Shown here: positions 1 to 7,083 of the stretch, one piece after another
Layout: the number at the start of each line of letters is the position of its first letter
Numbering within the stretch: position 1 is the first letter of the stretch
NCBI GenBank assembly: GCA_018968995.1
Contig: JAGWZD010000047.1
Location: 1 to 9,507, forward strand
From: Bdellovibrionales bacterium
GTDB taxonomy: Bacteria > Bdellovibrionota > UBA1018
Direction: 5' to 3'
Length of the DNA stretch: 9,507 nucleotides
The notes under the pieces: model-generated
The model's input: only the letters and a program-made list of their open reading frames with translations
The model's database searches: none
Told to the model about the DNA's origin: nothing
Position numbers and translations under genes: made by a program

Positions 1-54
1 GTCATCGCTACTCGAGCAGTTACGAATGCGACGCGAGGGGCAGATGGGGTTTGA
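1..54 (+). CDS. possible 3' tail of an upstream gene (partial)
   Basis: The first frame is open from the window edge and ends at a TGA at 52-54, which would overlap the batA start by 11 bases. In Bat operons the genes before batA usually encode a MoxR ATPase, a DUF58 protein or a small membrane protein, so an overlapping upstream neighbour is expected. Only 17 residues are visible and none matches a motif I recognise. The third frame is also open from the edge for a similar distance, so the choice of frame is a guess. Confidence 0.22.
   Translation, partial: VIATRAVTNATRGADGV
35..40 (+). promoter_or_regulatory. ribosome binding site favouring the batA start at 44
   Basis: The purine run GAGGGG lies three bases before the ATG at 44 (five bases if only GAGG pairs) and inside the coding frame if the earlier ATG at 26 were used. 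No such run precedes position 26. This, and the fact that BatA proteins normally begin with only a few residues before the first membrane helix, supports the start at 44. Confidence 0.5.
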
Positions 55-1027
55 AGCGCCTATTTTTCTGCTTCTGATACCTCTCTTGCTGCTTTTCTTT
101 CGGCAATGGGTGGCAAGGAATACTCCTGCGAGCATTTTATTTCCTATTCCTATTGAGAAAGTAGGCGCTTCAAAAAGCCCCTTGCCCTTTTCAGTTCTTT
201 TAAAGCTTTCCGGTATTACGCTTTTGATTATTGCGCTGGCACGTCCACAAGCCACGATGAGTAGCTCTAAAAGATCTACCGGTGGCATCGATATCATGAT
301 GGTTATGGATGTCTCTGCGAGTATGAATATTGAGGATCTCGCCGATCGTTCTCGCTTCGAAGTTGCCAAAGATACGATGGAATCCTTCATTAAGGGCCGC
401 GAGAACGATCGAATCGGATTCATTATTTTCTCGGGCGAGCCGCTCACACTCGCCCCTCCTACGCTTGATTATGGCTTAGTCCTTCGTTCTCTTCGGGATG
501 CGAAGATTGGCGTTTTAAAAGACGGAACGGGGATCGGGGATGGACTCTCTCTTGCTGTCAATCGTCTCAGAAGCTCAAAAGCCAAAAGCCGAGTCATCAT
601 ACTTTTGACCGATGGGGATAATAACGTCGGGCAAGTAGATCCAGGAACAGCTGGTGAGCTGGCCGCTGGATATGGAATTCGGGTGTACACCATCGCGATC
701 GGACGAGAGGGGCGGGTCAAGCTGCCGATTCGATCGCAGGGTGTATTCGGCAATACTGTAACAACCTATCAGTACTTTGATAATGCGCTGAACCCAGAGT
801 TACTAAAAAAAATTGCAGAGATCACCAAAGGAAAATTCTATCGAGTTACGGATGAAAGCGCACTGAATTCAGTTTTTCGAGAAATCGACGGGATGGAAAA
901 AACAGTGATTCAGACCCGCGATGATGTTCGACACGAGGAGCGTTTTAAGGCTCCTTTGGTGATCGGGTTGCTTTTATTACTGATTGAGCTTCTGCTTTCG
1001 CGGACATTTTGGAGGTTCGCAATATGA
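44..1027 (+). CDS. batA: BatA-like von Willebrand factor A domain membrane protein
   Basis: A 327-residue inner-membrane protein of the Bat (Bacteroides aerotolerance) family. Two N-terminal hydrophobic helices (about residues 6-19 and 52-66) flank a basic loop. The family signature LARPQ follows at 65-69, then a VWA domain and a C-terminal helix (about 304-319). The metal-ion-dependent adhesion site looks intact: DVSAS at 89-93, the threonine at 162 in DGTGIGDG, and TDGDNN at 189-194. Positive-inside charges (basic loop 20-54 and the basic C-terminus) suggest the VWA domain is periplasmic. The frame stays open upstream and an ATG at 26 would add six residues, but 44 has the better ribosome site and the usual BatA N-terminus. 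The stop overlaps the next start (ATGA), so translation is coupled to batBC. The biochemical role of Bat proteins is poorly defined; they have been linked to oxygen or envelope stress tolerance. The family call is secure; the function is by family only. Confidence 0.9.
   Translation: MGFEAPIFLLLIPLLLLFFRQWVARNTPASILFPIPIEKVGASKSPLPFSVLLKLSGITLLIIALARPQATMSSSKRSTGGIDIMMVMDVSASMNIEDLADRSRFEVAKDTMESFIKGRENDRIGFIIFSGEPLTLAPPTLDYGLVLRSLRDAKIGVLKDGTGIGDGLSLAVNRLRSSKAKSRVIILLTDGDNNVGQVDPGTAGELAAGYGIRVYTIAIGREGRVKLPIRSQGVFGNTVTTYQYFDNALNPELLKKIAEITKGKFYRVTDESALNSVFREIDGMEKTVIQTRDDVRHEERFKAPLVIGLLLLLIELLLSRTFWRFAI
1011..1015 (+). promoter_or_regulatory. ribosome binding site of batBC
   Basis: GGAGG lies eight bases before the ATG at 1024 and within the 3' end of batA. 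It rules out the earlier in-frame TTG at 1009, which would start just before the site itself, and fixes the batA-batBC junction as a 4-base ATGA overlap. Confidence 0.75.
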
Positions 1028-2811
1028 GCTTTGGTGCGCCCCAGTACCTCGGCTGGATGCTCATGCCAGTATTCTTATTTATCCTCTTGCGTTGGGATCT
1101 TAAGCGGCAGGAAAGCAGCATTGCTGGAATGATTCATCCCCGACTCTGGACTCGAATCATTCCAGATTGGGTGCCTCAAGCTCGTTTAAAGAAGGCAACG
1201 GTCTTTTGCGCATCACTTTTTTTCATTTTCTTGGCCCTGGCACGCCCCCAGTGGGGTGAGCGCGAAGAGGTGGTTCATTCATCAGGAATCGACGTCATGC
1301 TCGTTCTTGATGTGTCTCGAAGTATGGACGTGGAGGATGTCGCTCCGTCACGATTAAAAAAGGCTCGCCACTGGATCCGATCTTTTCTAGGACGAGTGCC
1401 TGGAAGCCGAGTAGGTGTTGTGGCGTTTGCTTCGAGCACCTATGTGTCTTGCCCTCTGACAACGGATTTAGACTATGTCGGAGAGAGTATTGAAATTTTA
1501 GAGCCGAGTATGATTTCGAATCAAGGCACAGACATTGGCCTTGCTCTTCAAACGGCATTACAGGCTATTGAGCGTGGCGCTGAAAATAGCGACACTGAAG
1601 AGGCTGAGAAAATTGTCTCTAAAGCGATTATCTTGATCAGTGACGGAGAGGATCATGAGGGCGCATTCGAGGAAGCGGCTGAGAAAATTCGTAAGCGCGG
1701 GGTACGGCTTTTAGTTCTAGGGGTCGGAACTTCGCGAGGCGGCCCCATCCCATTACGAGATGAGACTGGTCGACTCGTTGGATATAAACGATCTGGAAAC
1801 GAGCAGGTCCAGAGCCAATTTAAATCCGATAGTCTTGAGAAGGTCGCCAGTGTCGCAGGCGGAAAGTACTGGAACATCAGTCAGTCGGAATCTGAGATCG
1901 ATGCGGTACTCTCGGATCTCGGTGCTCTAGAAAGCACCACAGAGAAAGAACAGCTGGTTCGAGTTCCGATAGAGCGATTTCAGTGGCCCTTGGGTATTGC
2001 CGTGTTTCTGTTAATTTTAGAGCTCTCGATTCCGTTAATGTCTCGAATAAAGGGAATCACTCGACTCATCAAGATTGCTTCGTTGATATTCATCTCGATT
2101 TCACTGTCCTCTCCGAGAGCTGAGGCTTCCCAAGTTCAAAGCTACATGAAAAATCGAGAGGGCCTTGCCGATTTTGAGTCGAATAAAACAGAAGACGCCG
2201 AGAAAAGCTTTATCGATGCCCACAATGCTGATCCTGAAAAAACAGAACCTCGATTCAACCTGGGTGTCGTTCAGATGAAAAAGGGCGATGCGAAGTCGGC
2301 GATTCAAAGCTTTGAGTCTGCTGCAAGAAACGCTGGAATATCAGGCAACTCTTCTTTGCTTGCTCAATCGCTTTATAATCTAGGGTCGGCCTATGAAAAA
2401 TCGGGTCAAGATGCCGATGCTCTTAAGAGCTTTGCAAATGCCGTTCGTATGGCTGAACTTTCGAAGAATGAGCCTCTGGCGATCGAGGCACGGAAAAGGA
2501 TTCAAAAGCTACAAGAACAGAATAAGAATAAACAACAGAAACCACAGGGGGGAGGCGGATCATCAAATGAACAAAAGCGTGATGAGGGCGAGCCCAATGA
2601 ACCTAAAAATCAGGATAAAAAAGGGGGAGAGCAACCTCCACAGTTCGAAGACCCTTCAGTGAGCAGAAGGAGGCAGTTCAAATCAGAAAAGCTCTCCCCT
2701 GAAGATTCTGAAAGGGTGATGAACGAGCTTTCCTCTCGTGAAAAGCAGCTGCAAACGAAGCTAAAAAAGCAGCGTGGCACAAGAAATACAACTAATGGTC
2801 GGGATTGGTGA
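1024..2811 (+). CDS. BatB-BatC fusion: VWA domain plus TPR domain
   Basis: A 595-residue protein joining two Bat components. The N-terminal half is BatB-like: helices at about 8-22 and 58-73, LARPQ at 72-76, and a VWA domain with DVSRS at 96-100, threonine 169 in QGTDIG and SDGEDHEG at 206-213 (serine where BatB often has threonine). A third helix follows at about 322-339. A short basic stretch (341-350) then leads to a further hydrophobic segment (351-363) ending AEA at 366-368, which looks like a BatC signal peptide. About three TPR-like helical repeats follow (roughly 370-480), then a K/Q/G/E-rich linker (497-545) and a C-terminal conserved block ending in the RDW tripeptide typical of BatC. 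Charge distribution places both the VWA and TPR domains in the periplasm. VWA-TPR fusions of this kind are known in Proteobacteria, whereas Bacteroidetes carry separate batB and batC. The start at 1024 is set by GGAGG and the overlap with batA. Confidence 0.88.
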   Translation: MSFGAPQYLGWMLMPVFLFILLRWDLKRQESSIAGMIHPRLWTRIIPDWVPQARLKKATVFCASLFFIFLALARPQWGEREEVVHSSGIDVMLVLDVSRSMDVEDVAPSRLKKARHWIRSFLGRVPGSRVGVVAFASSTYVSCPLTTDLDYVGESIEILEPSMISNQGTDIGLALQTALQAIERGAENSDTEEAEKIVSKAIILISDGEDHEGAFEEAAEKIRKRGVRLLVLGVGTSRGGPIPLRDETGRLVGYKRSGNEQVQSQFKSDSLEKVASVAGGKYWNISQSESEIDAVLSDLGALESTTEKEQLVRVPIERFQWPLGIAVFLLILELSIPLMSRIKGITRLIKIASLIFISISLSSPRAEASQVQSYMKNREGLADFESNKTEDAEKSFIDAHNADPEKTEPRFNLGVVQMKKGDAKSAIQSFESAARNAGISGNSSLLAQSLYNLGSAYEKSGQDADALKSFANAVRMAELSKNEPLAIEARKRIQKLQEQNKNKQQKPQGGGGSSNEQKRDEGEPNEPKNQDKKGGEQPPQFEDPSVSRRRQFKSEKLSPEDSERVMNELSSREKQLQTKLKKQRGTRNTTNGRDW

Positions 2812-2814
2812 ACC

Positions 2815-4749
2815 TTGAGTAAACTTTTATTTTGGTTCATTTTAGGTATTTTTTCAGTCCAGGTAGCGATCGCAGCCGGAGAACCCAAGCTTGAGGTTTC
2901 GGTGGATCGAACTGCTGTCGGGAAAGATGAATCCATCTCTCTGAAATTTAGGGTGATCACGGAGGGCGTGGGTGGATCTGAAGAGCCCCAATTTCAGGCT
3001 CCAGATTTTGATGTGGTTTCCCAGTATAGCAGTGTTTTTGTCGAATCTTACTTTGAGAATGGAAAGTTTGGGGCCAGAAATAATCGCCAATTTACTAAAG
3101 TACTCCGTCCGAATCGTGAGGGCGAGCTGACAATTTCTGGGATTCAGCTGAGAGTTGGCGGAAAAACAATTCAGCATCCCCCTTTAAAAATTCAAGTAGG
3201 TGCTGCTGGACGTGGTACCCCGCCCCCACCAAACTATGGCGGCTCAGGAGTAGGCCTGCGTGGAGCAGCCAAGCATCTGCCTGGAGCGAATTTGCCTTTC
3301 TCTATTCGCGCTGAAGTCGACCAGTCGAACGTCGTGAAGGGGCAGCAGATCATTGTCAGCTATTACCTGTACCAGCGTGTGAATGCTTTCAATATTCAGG
3401 TTGAAAAGTACCCCGTTTTTGACGGGTTTCTTCGCGAGGATCTGGAACTTCCAATTCTTGGGCAGCGCCTCACCGACCGAGAGTCCGTGGTTTTGGATGG
3501 GGTGGCCTACGAGCGTCTGCTACTTGCTCGGTATGCGGCGTACCCCCTTAAAGAGGGAAAGCTCTTTATTGATTCCATGGGAATCAAAGCCAACTACTAT
3601 GCTCCGGCCGGTGGTATCGGTAACCAGCAGGATCCCTTTAATAATGCTTTTGGTCAGCTCATGCAGCAGATGCAGCCACGGTTGTGGAGTCATCGTAACG
3701 AGCCCCTTCCTATTATCGTGGAGCCAGTACCTCTAGAGGGCCGACCGGCTTCATTTACTGGTGGCGTGGGTGATTTCGAAATCGCTTCAGCCGTTGATCG
3801 AACGACCGTTCAAGTAAATGAGCCGGTAACGTTTACCGTAAAAGTGGAGGGTCGAGGGAATATCGGCGCGATAGCTCAACCTCCTATTAAGTGGCCACCC
3901 GAGCTAGAGATCTATGAAACAAAACAAAAAGTGACCGGTTTACCCGGCGGCGTTTCAACGAAGGTTTTTGAAATTCTCACCATTCCGCGCAAGCCAGGAA
4001 AGATTCTGATTCCTGAGATCGAGCTTGCCTATTTTTCGCCGACCGAACGCACTTATAAGGTAAAGAAGGCCAATGCTCTCGAGATCTCTGTAGAGGGTCA
4101 AGCCAGTGAAGCCTCCCCCAAGGTGGCTACTGGAGCTCAGCAAGCACCCGCTCCCGCATCTACCGTGAGACCGAGTGACGGACTATTATTACCAGAGCAG
4201 TGGAAATCGAGTCGATGGCCCTCGTCGCCTTCTGCTCGGTGGCTTGTTCTAGCGATGGTCGGTCTCAGTAGTGCCGCATTAGGGGGATTAATGCTCCAGC
4301 GGCTTTGGCGCATTCGCGGCACGCTTCAGTCGATACGACAGCGTTTTGGAGGGTCGCGCCAGAACCTCGAGGAGGACTATTGGCAAAATCTAAAGAATTT
4401 AGTCGCGAAGTCTAACTCTTTAAGCTTGGAGGAGATCCGCCTATTTTATCAGAAGGCCGCGGAAGGCTTATGCATTGCGTTTGAAAAGCAGTTTTCATTG
4501 CCTTCAAGGGCATGGTCCCGGTCAGAGCTGCGGCACCAGCTCGACCAATTGAAGTCAAATGGGAGCATTCCCATTGAAAATTCACTCTGGCAACGTATCG
4601 AGAATATCCTGGAGTATGCTGAAGCGGTTCAGTTTTCTGGATTGATTTTAGAGTCCGAGGTCCGGCAGCGGATGGAGAGCACCCTCAAAGAGGTTGAGAG
4701 AATTCTTGCGGCACTGCGAGACATTATTTCACGGCCTAATACAGACTGA
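2815..4749 (+). CDS. batD: BatD-like protein (oxygen tolerance family)
   Basis: A 644-residue exported and membrane-anchored protein. Residues 1-21 form a signal peptide with a hydrophobic core at about 4-19 and an AIA-A cleavage-like site near 20. Repeated beta-sandwich-like modules follow, with the BatD-type block GRPASFTGGVGDFEI at 309-323 preceding the third module, and a Pro/Ala-rich stretch at 440-452. A single membrane helix lies at about 476-494. The basic sequence after it (496-510) predicts a cytoplasmic C-terminal helical domain of about 150 residues (495-644). The start is a TTG at 2815, three bases after the batBC stop. No ATG or GTG occurs in frame before the signal-peptide core, and only a weak GGTGA (2807-2811) precedes it, so translation probably depends on coupling to batBC. 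BatD is expected to act with the BatA and BatB VWA domains in the periplasm. Its exact function is not established. Confidence 0.87.
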   Translation: MSKLLFWFILGIFSVQVAIAAGEPKLEVSVDRTAVGKDESISLKFRVITEGVGGSEEPQFQAPDFDVVSQYSSVFVESYFENGKFGARNNRQFTKVLRPNREGELTISGIQLRVGGKTIQHPPLKIQVGAAGRGTPPPPNYGGSGVGLRGAAKHLPGANLPFSIRAEVDQSNVVKGQQIIVSYYLYQRVNAFNIQVEKYPVFDGFLREDLELPILGQRLTDRESVVLDGVAYERLLLARYAAYPLKEGKLFIDSMGIKANYYAPAGGIGNQQDPFNNAFGQLMQQMQPRLWSHRNEPLPIIVEPVPLEGRPASFTGGVGDFEIASAVDRTTVQVNEPVTFTVKVEGRGNIGAIAQPPIKWPPELEIYETKQKVTGLPGGVSTKVFEILTIPRKPGKILIPEIELAYFSPTERTYKVKKANALEISVEGQASEASPKVATGAQQAPAPASTVRPSDGLLLPEQWKSSRWPSSPSARWLVLAMVGLSSAALGGLMLQRLWRIRGTLQSIRQRFGGSRQNLEEDYWQNLKNLVAKSNSLSLEEIRLFYQKAAEGLCIAFEKQFSLPSRAWSRSELRHQLDQLKSNGSIPIENSLWQRIENILEYAEAVQFSGLILESEVRQRMESTLKEVERILAALRDIISRPNTD

Positions 4750-4767
4750 ATTCGTCAGATGTCATCT

Positions 4768-4791
4768 CTAAAAATACTGCTCGATTTTTAG
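4768..4791. repeat. AT-rich inverted repeat (8-bp arms, 8-base spacer)
   Basis: CTAAAAAT at 4768-4775 and ATTTTTAG at 4784-4791 are perfect inverted copies separated by eight bases. The repeat lies between the batD stop and glnN. As RNA the stem is mostly A-U and lacks a following U run, so it makes a poor terminator. As DNA it resembles a two-fold operator. It is roughly 65 bases upstream of the start point predicted from the sigma-54-like element. No function can be read from the sequence. Confidence 0.5.
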
Positions 4792-4818
4792 GTTTCAGGC
4801 TGCCTTTTTCGTTTTGCC

Positions 4819-4835
4819 TTGGCTACAGTATTGCC
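4819..4835 (+). promoter_or_regulatory. candidate sigma-54 promoter of glnN
   Basis: TGGC at 4820-4823 and TTGC at 4831-4834 have exactly the sigma-54 spacing: the GG and GC dinucleotides start 12 bases apart. The flanking 5' pyrimidine and the purine at 4827 also fit the consensus, while the ACG after TGGC and the final W do not. Nitrogen-assimilation genes are classic sigma-54 targets. Against it, transcription would start near 4846, leaving a leader of only about 7 bases and excluding the good ribosome site at 4837-4842. No NtrC-like enhancer was recognised nearby. Confidence 0.4.
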
Positions 4836-4836
4836 C

Positions 4837-4842
4837 AGGGAG
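4837..4842 (+). promoter_or_regulatory. ribosome binding site of glnN
   Basis: AGGGAG lies ten bases before the ATG at 4853. It decides against the upstream in-frame TTG at 4814, which has no such site and would add 13 residues unlike the usual family N-terminus. Confidence 0.55.
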
Positions 4843-4852
4843 ACTCGAGATT

Positions 4853-7081
4853 ATGGCCAATGGAGAGTGGGGCGCTTCGGCAAGGTTTTCTGCAATTCGA
4901 GATATACAAGGTAGAAACCCTCGGAAATTTGCGTTTCCAACCGATGAGTCAGGACGACCTCTCCGAATTTCTGAATATTTCGGACAAAACACTTTCAATC
5001 TCGATCAGATGAAGCGCAGATTGCCAAAAGAGGTTTTTCAAAAACTCCAGTCCACTATTGATTCAGGAAAAAAACTCGATCTAGAGATTGCAAATACTGT
5101 TGCCCAGGCGATCAAAGAGTGGGCTCTCGAAAGAGGAGTGACGCACTTCTGCCACTGGTTTCAGCCCCAGACAGGATCAACAGCAGAAAAGCACGATGCC
5201 TTTATTTCTTTCGATGGCCAGCATCGCGTGATCGAAAAGTTCTCAGGAAGTCAGCTCATTCAAAGTGAGCCCGATGCCTCTAGTTTTCCGTCAGGGGGTA
5301 TGCGTACCACATTTGAGGCACGCGGCTACACAGCATGGGACCCCTCAAGTCCAGTCTTCGTGATGGAGTCTACAAATGGAAAGACTCTTTGCATTCCTTC
5401 AGTATTCTTGTCCTACCACGGGGATTCGCTTGATGAGAAAACGGCTCTCATTCGCAGCATGGAGGTTCTCTCGGAAAGAGCTAGAGAGCTATTGCGCCAG
5501 ATCGGAGATTCGGCTGTCTCCAGGGTGACCCCGACCCTGGGAGTAGAGCAGGAGTACTTCTTGGTGGACCGAGCCTTTGTCGCGCATCGGCCTGACTTGA
5601 TGATGACTGGTAGAACGCTTTTTGGCGGTCAGCCTCCAAAAGGTCAACAGCTCGAAGATCACTACTTCGGAAGCATTCCCTCACGTGTTCAAGCTTTTAT
5701 GAGTGAAGTTGAGCTTGAGCTGTATAAGTTGGGGGTTCCCGTAAAGACTCGCCATAATGAAGTGGCTCCGAGCCAGTTTGAAACAGCGCCGATTTTTGAG
5801 GAAGCGAATGTGGCGGTTGATCACAATCAACTCACTATGGAAGTGCTTCGAAAAGTTGCCCTTCGACATCAGTTTCACGCGCTTTTGCATGAGAAACCAT
5901 TTGCCGGTGTGAATGGAAGTGGCAAGCACTGTAACTGGTCTATGTCATTGATCGGAGGTGGTTCTGACGATGGCGAGAACCTGCTTGAGCCTGGAAGAAC
6001 GCCTCATCAAAATCTTCGCTTTTTGTTAGTCCTTGTTTCAGTGCTTCGTGGCGTACACAAGCATGGAGGCTTGCTTCGAGCATCAATCGCATCGTCTGGA
6101 AATGATCATCGATTGGGCGCCAATGAGGCGCCTCCGGCGATTATCTCCGTTTTTCTAGGTGAACAGCTGACAAAAATTTTAGATTCGATCGAACGAGGCG
6201 AGGCTAGTGGTTCGAATACTGAGGCAGCGGTTCTCAAGCTTGGCGTGAATAAGCTTCCGGAGGTTCTCAAAGATAATACTGATCGTAATCGGACATCACC
6301 CTTTGCCTTCACGGGCAATAAATTTGAGTTTCGGGCGGTGGGGTCTTCTGCTTCTCCGGCATTTCCAGTGACGGTGTTGAATACGGTTGTGGCCGAAGCG
6401 ATGGCCGAAATTACCGATCGACTAAGAAAGAAGATGTCCTCTGGAAAATCTCGGGATGAGTCCATTCTTGAATTGGTTCGAGAGGTGACTACAGAGACAA
6501 AAGCGATCCGATTTGAGGGAAATGGTTACAGCGAAGAATGGGTAAAAGAGGCTGCGAAACGCGGACTGCCAAACCTGAGAAAGAGCCCAGAGGCCCTTGC
6601 TCAAATGGCTTCGGCTAGCTCAAAGTCTTTGATGAAAGCGATGGGTGTTTTGACAGAAGCCGAACTCGTGTCGCGCTGCCATGTTCGAACGGAGAGATAC
6701 GTAAAAAATCTTCTCATTGAGGTCGACACGATTCGACAGATGGTTGATACGCAGGTGCTTCCCGCTGGGTTTGCCTACCATGGCATTTTGGCAGGCCAAG
6801 TGGCAGCGTGCAAAAATGCAGGAATAGACTCTCCCCAGGCGGATACGCTCCAAAAGCTGTGTGCTCTGCTCAATTCTTTGAAGTTTAAACGTGAGGAGTT
6901 AGAGATCGCCTATCACCAGGTAGAGTCCTTGGAATCAGAAGAAGAAAAGGCGTTGGCCCTTTCTCAAACGGTGAGCGTACGCATGCAAGAGTTGCGTAAA
7001 TCGTGCGACGAGCTCGAAGCGGTAATAGCTGATGATTTTTGGCCGCTTCCAAAATACCGCGAGATGTTGTTTATCTCGTAA
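4853..7081 (+). CDS. glnN: type III glutamine synthetase
   Basis: Glutamine synthetase (ATP, ammonia and glutamate to glutamine) of the large GSIII class, a cytoplasmic enzyme of nitrogen assimilation. The predicted length is 742 residues, near the roughly 700-730 usual for this class and far longer than GSI. Class-specific blocks appear in order: KHDAFISFD at 113-121, PSGGMRTTFEARGYT at 146-160, EQEYFLVD at 232-239 (metal-binding glutamates), GRTLFGG at 253-259, KTRHNEVAPSQFE at 298-310, HEKPFAGVNGSGKH at 346-359 (catalytic core) and NRTSPFAFTGNKFEFRAVGS at 479-498. The C-terminal 200 residues are helical and match the GSIII extension. No key residue is visibly missing. The start at 4853 is chosen for its ribosome site and the expected N-terminus. 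It follows batD by 103 bases, so it probably has its own promoter (sigma-54-like element at 4819-4835). ribF follows after 2 bases. GSIII enzymes are not known to be regulated by adenylylation as GSI is. Confidence 0.96.
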   Translation: MANGEWGASARFSAIRDIQGRNPRKFAFPTDESGRPLRISEYFGQNTFNLDQMKRRLPKEVFQKLQSTIDSGKKLDLEIANTVAQAIKEWALERGVTHFCHWFQPQTGSTAEKHDAFISFDGQHRVIEKFSGSQLIQSEPDASSFPSGGMRTTFEARGYTAWDPSSPVFVMESTNGKTLCIPSVFLSYHGDSLDEKTALIRSMEVLSERARELLRQIGDSAVSRVTPTLGVEQEYFLVDRAFVAHRPDLMMTGRTLFGGQPPKGQQLEDHYFGSIPSRVQAFMSEVELELYKLGVPVKTRHNEVAPSQFETAPIFEEANVAVDHNQLTMEVLRKVALRHQFHALLHEKPFAGVNGSGKHCNWSMSLIGGGSDDGENLLEPGRTPHQNLRFLLVLVSVLRGVHKHGGLLRASIASSGNDHRLGANEAPPAIISVFLGEQLTKILDSIERGEASGSNTEAAVLKLGVNKLPEVLKDNTDRNRTSPFAFTGNKFEFRAVGSSASPAFPVTVLNTVVAEAMAEITDRLRKKMSSGKSRDESILELVREVTTETKAIRFEGNGYSEEWVKEAAKRGLPNLRKSPEALAQMASASSKSLMKAMGVLTEAELVSRCHVRTERYVKNLLIEVDTIRQMVDTQVLPAGFAYHGILAGQVAACKNAGIDSPQADTLQKLCALLNSLKFKREELEIAYHQVESLESEEEKALALSQTVSVRMQELRKSCDELEAVIADDFWPLPKYREMLFIS

Positions 7082-7083
7082 TC

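Noticed and set aside
26..43. Extension of batA to the upstream ATG at 26
   Set aside because: The six extra residues are unlike BatA N-termini and no ribosome site precedes 26, while GAGGGG precedes the ATG at 44.
2393..2662. Plus-strand 89-residue open frame inside batBC
   Set aside because: It is an out-of-frame reading of the low-complexity BatC linker; the real frame continues through it to the conserved C-terminal block.
4750..4820. Intrinsic terminator after batD
   Set aside because: The only hairpin of note (4768-4791) is mostly A-U with no U run after it. The T-rich run near 4803-4807 is not preceded by a stable stem.
4801..4829. Sigma-70 promoter with a TACAGT -10 at 4824-4829
   Set aside because: No recognisable -35 lies at 16-18 bases upstream, and the hexamer falls inside the better-supported sigma-54-like element.
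4814..4852. Upstream TTG start of glnN
   Set aside because: It would add 13 residues not expected in the family, and the AGGGAG ribosome site lies inside that extension.
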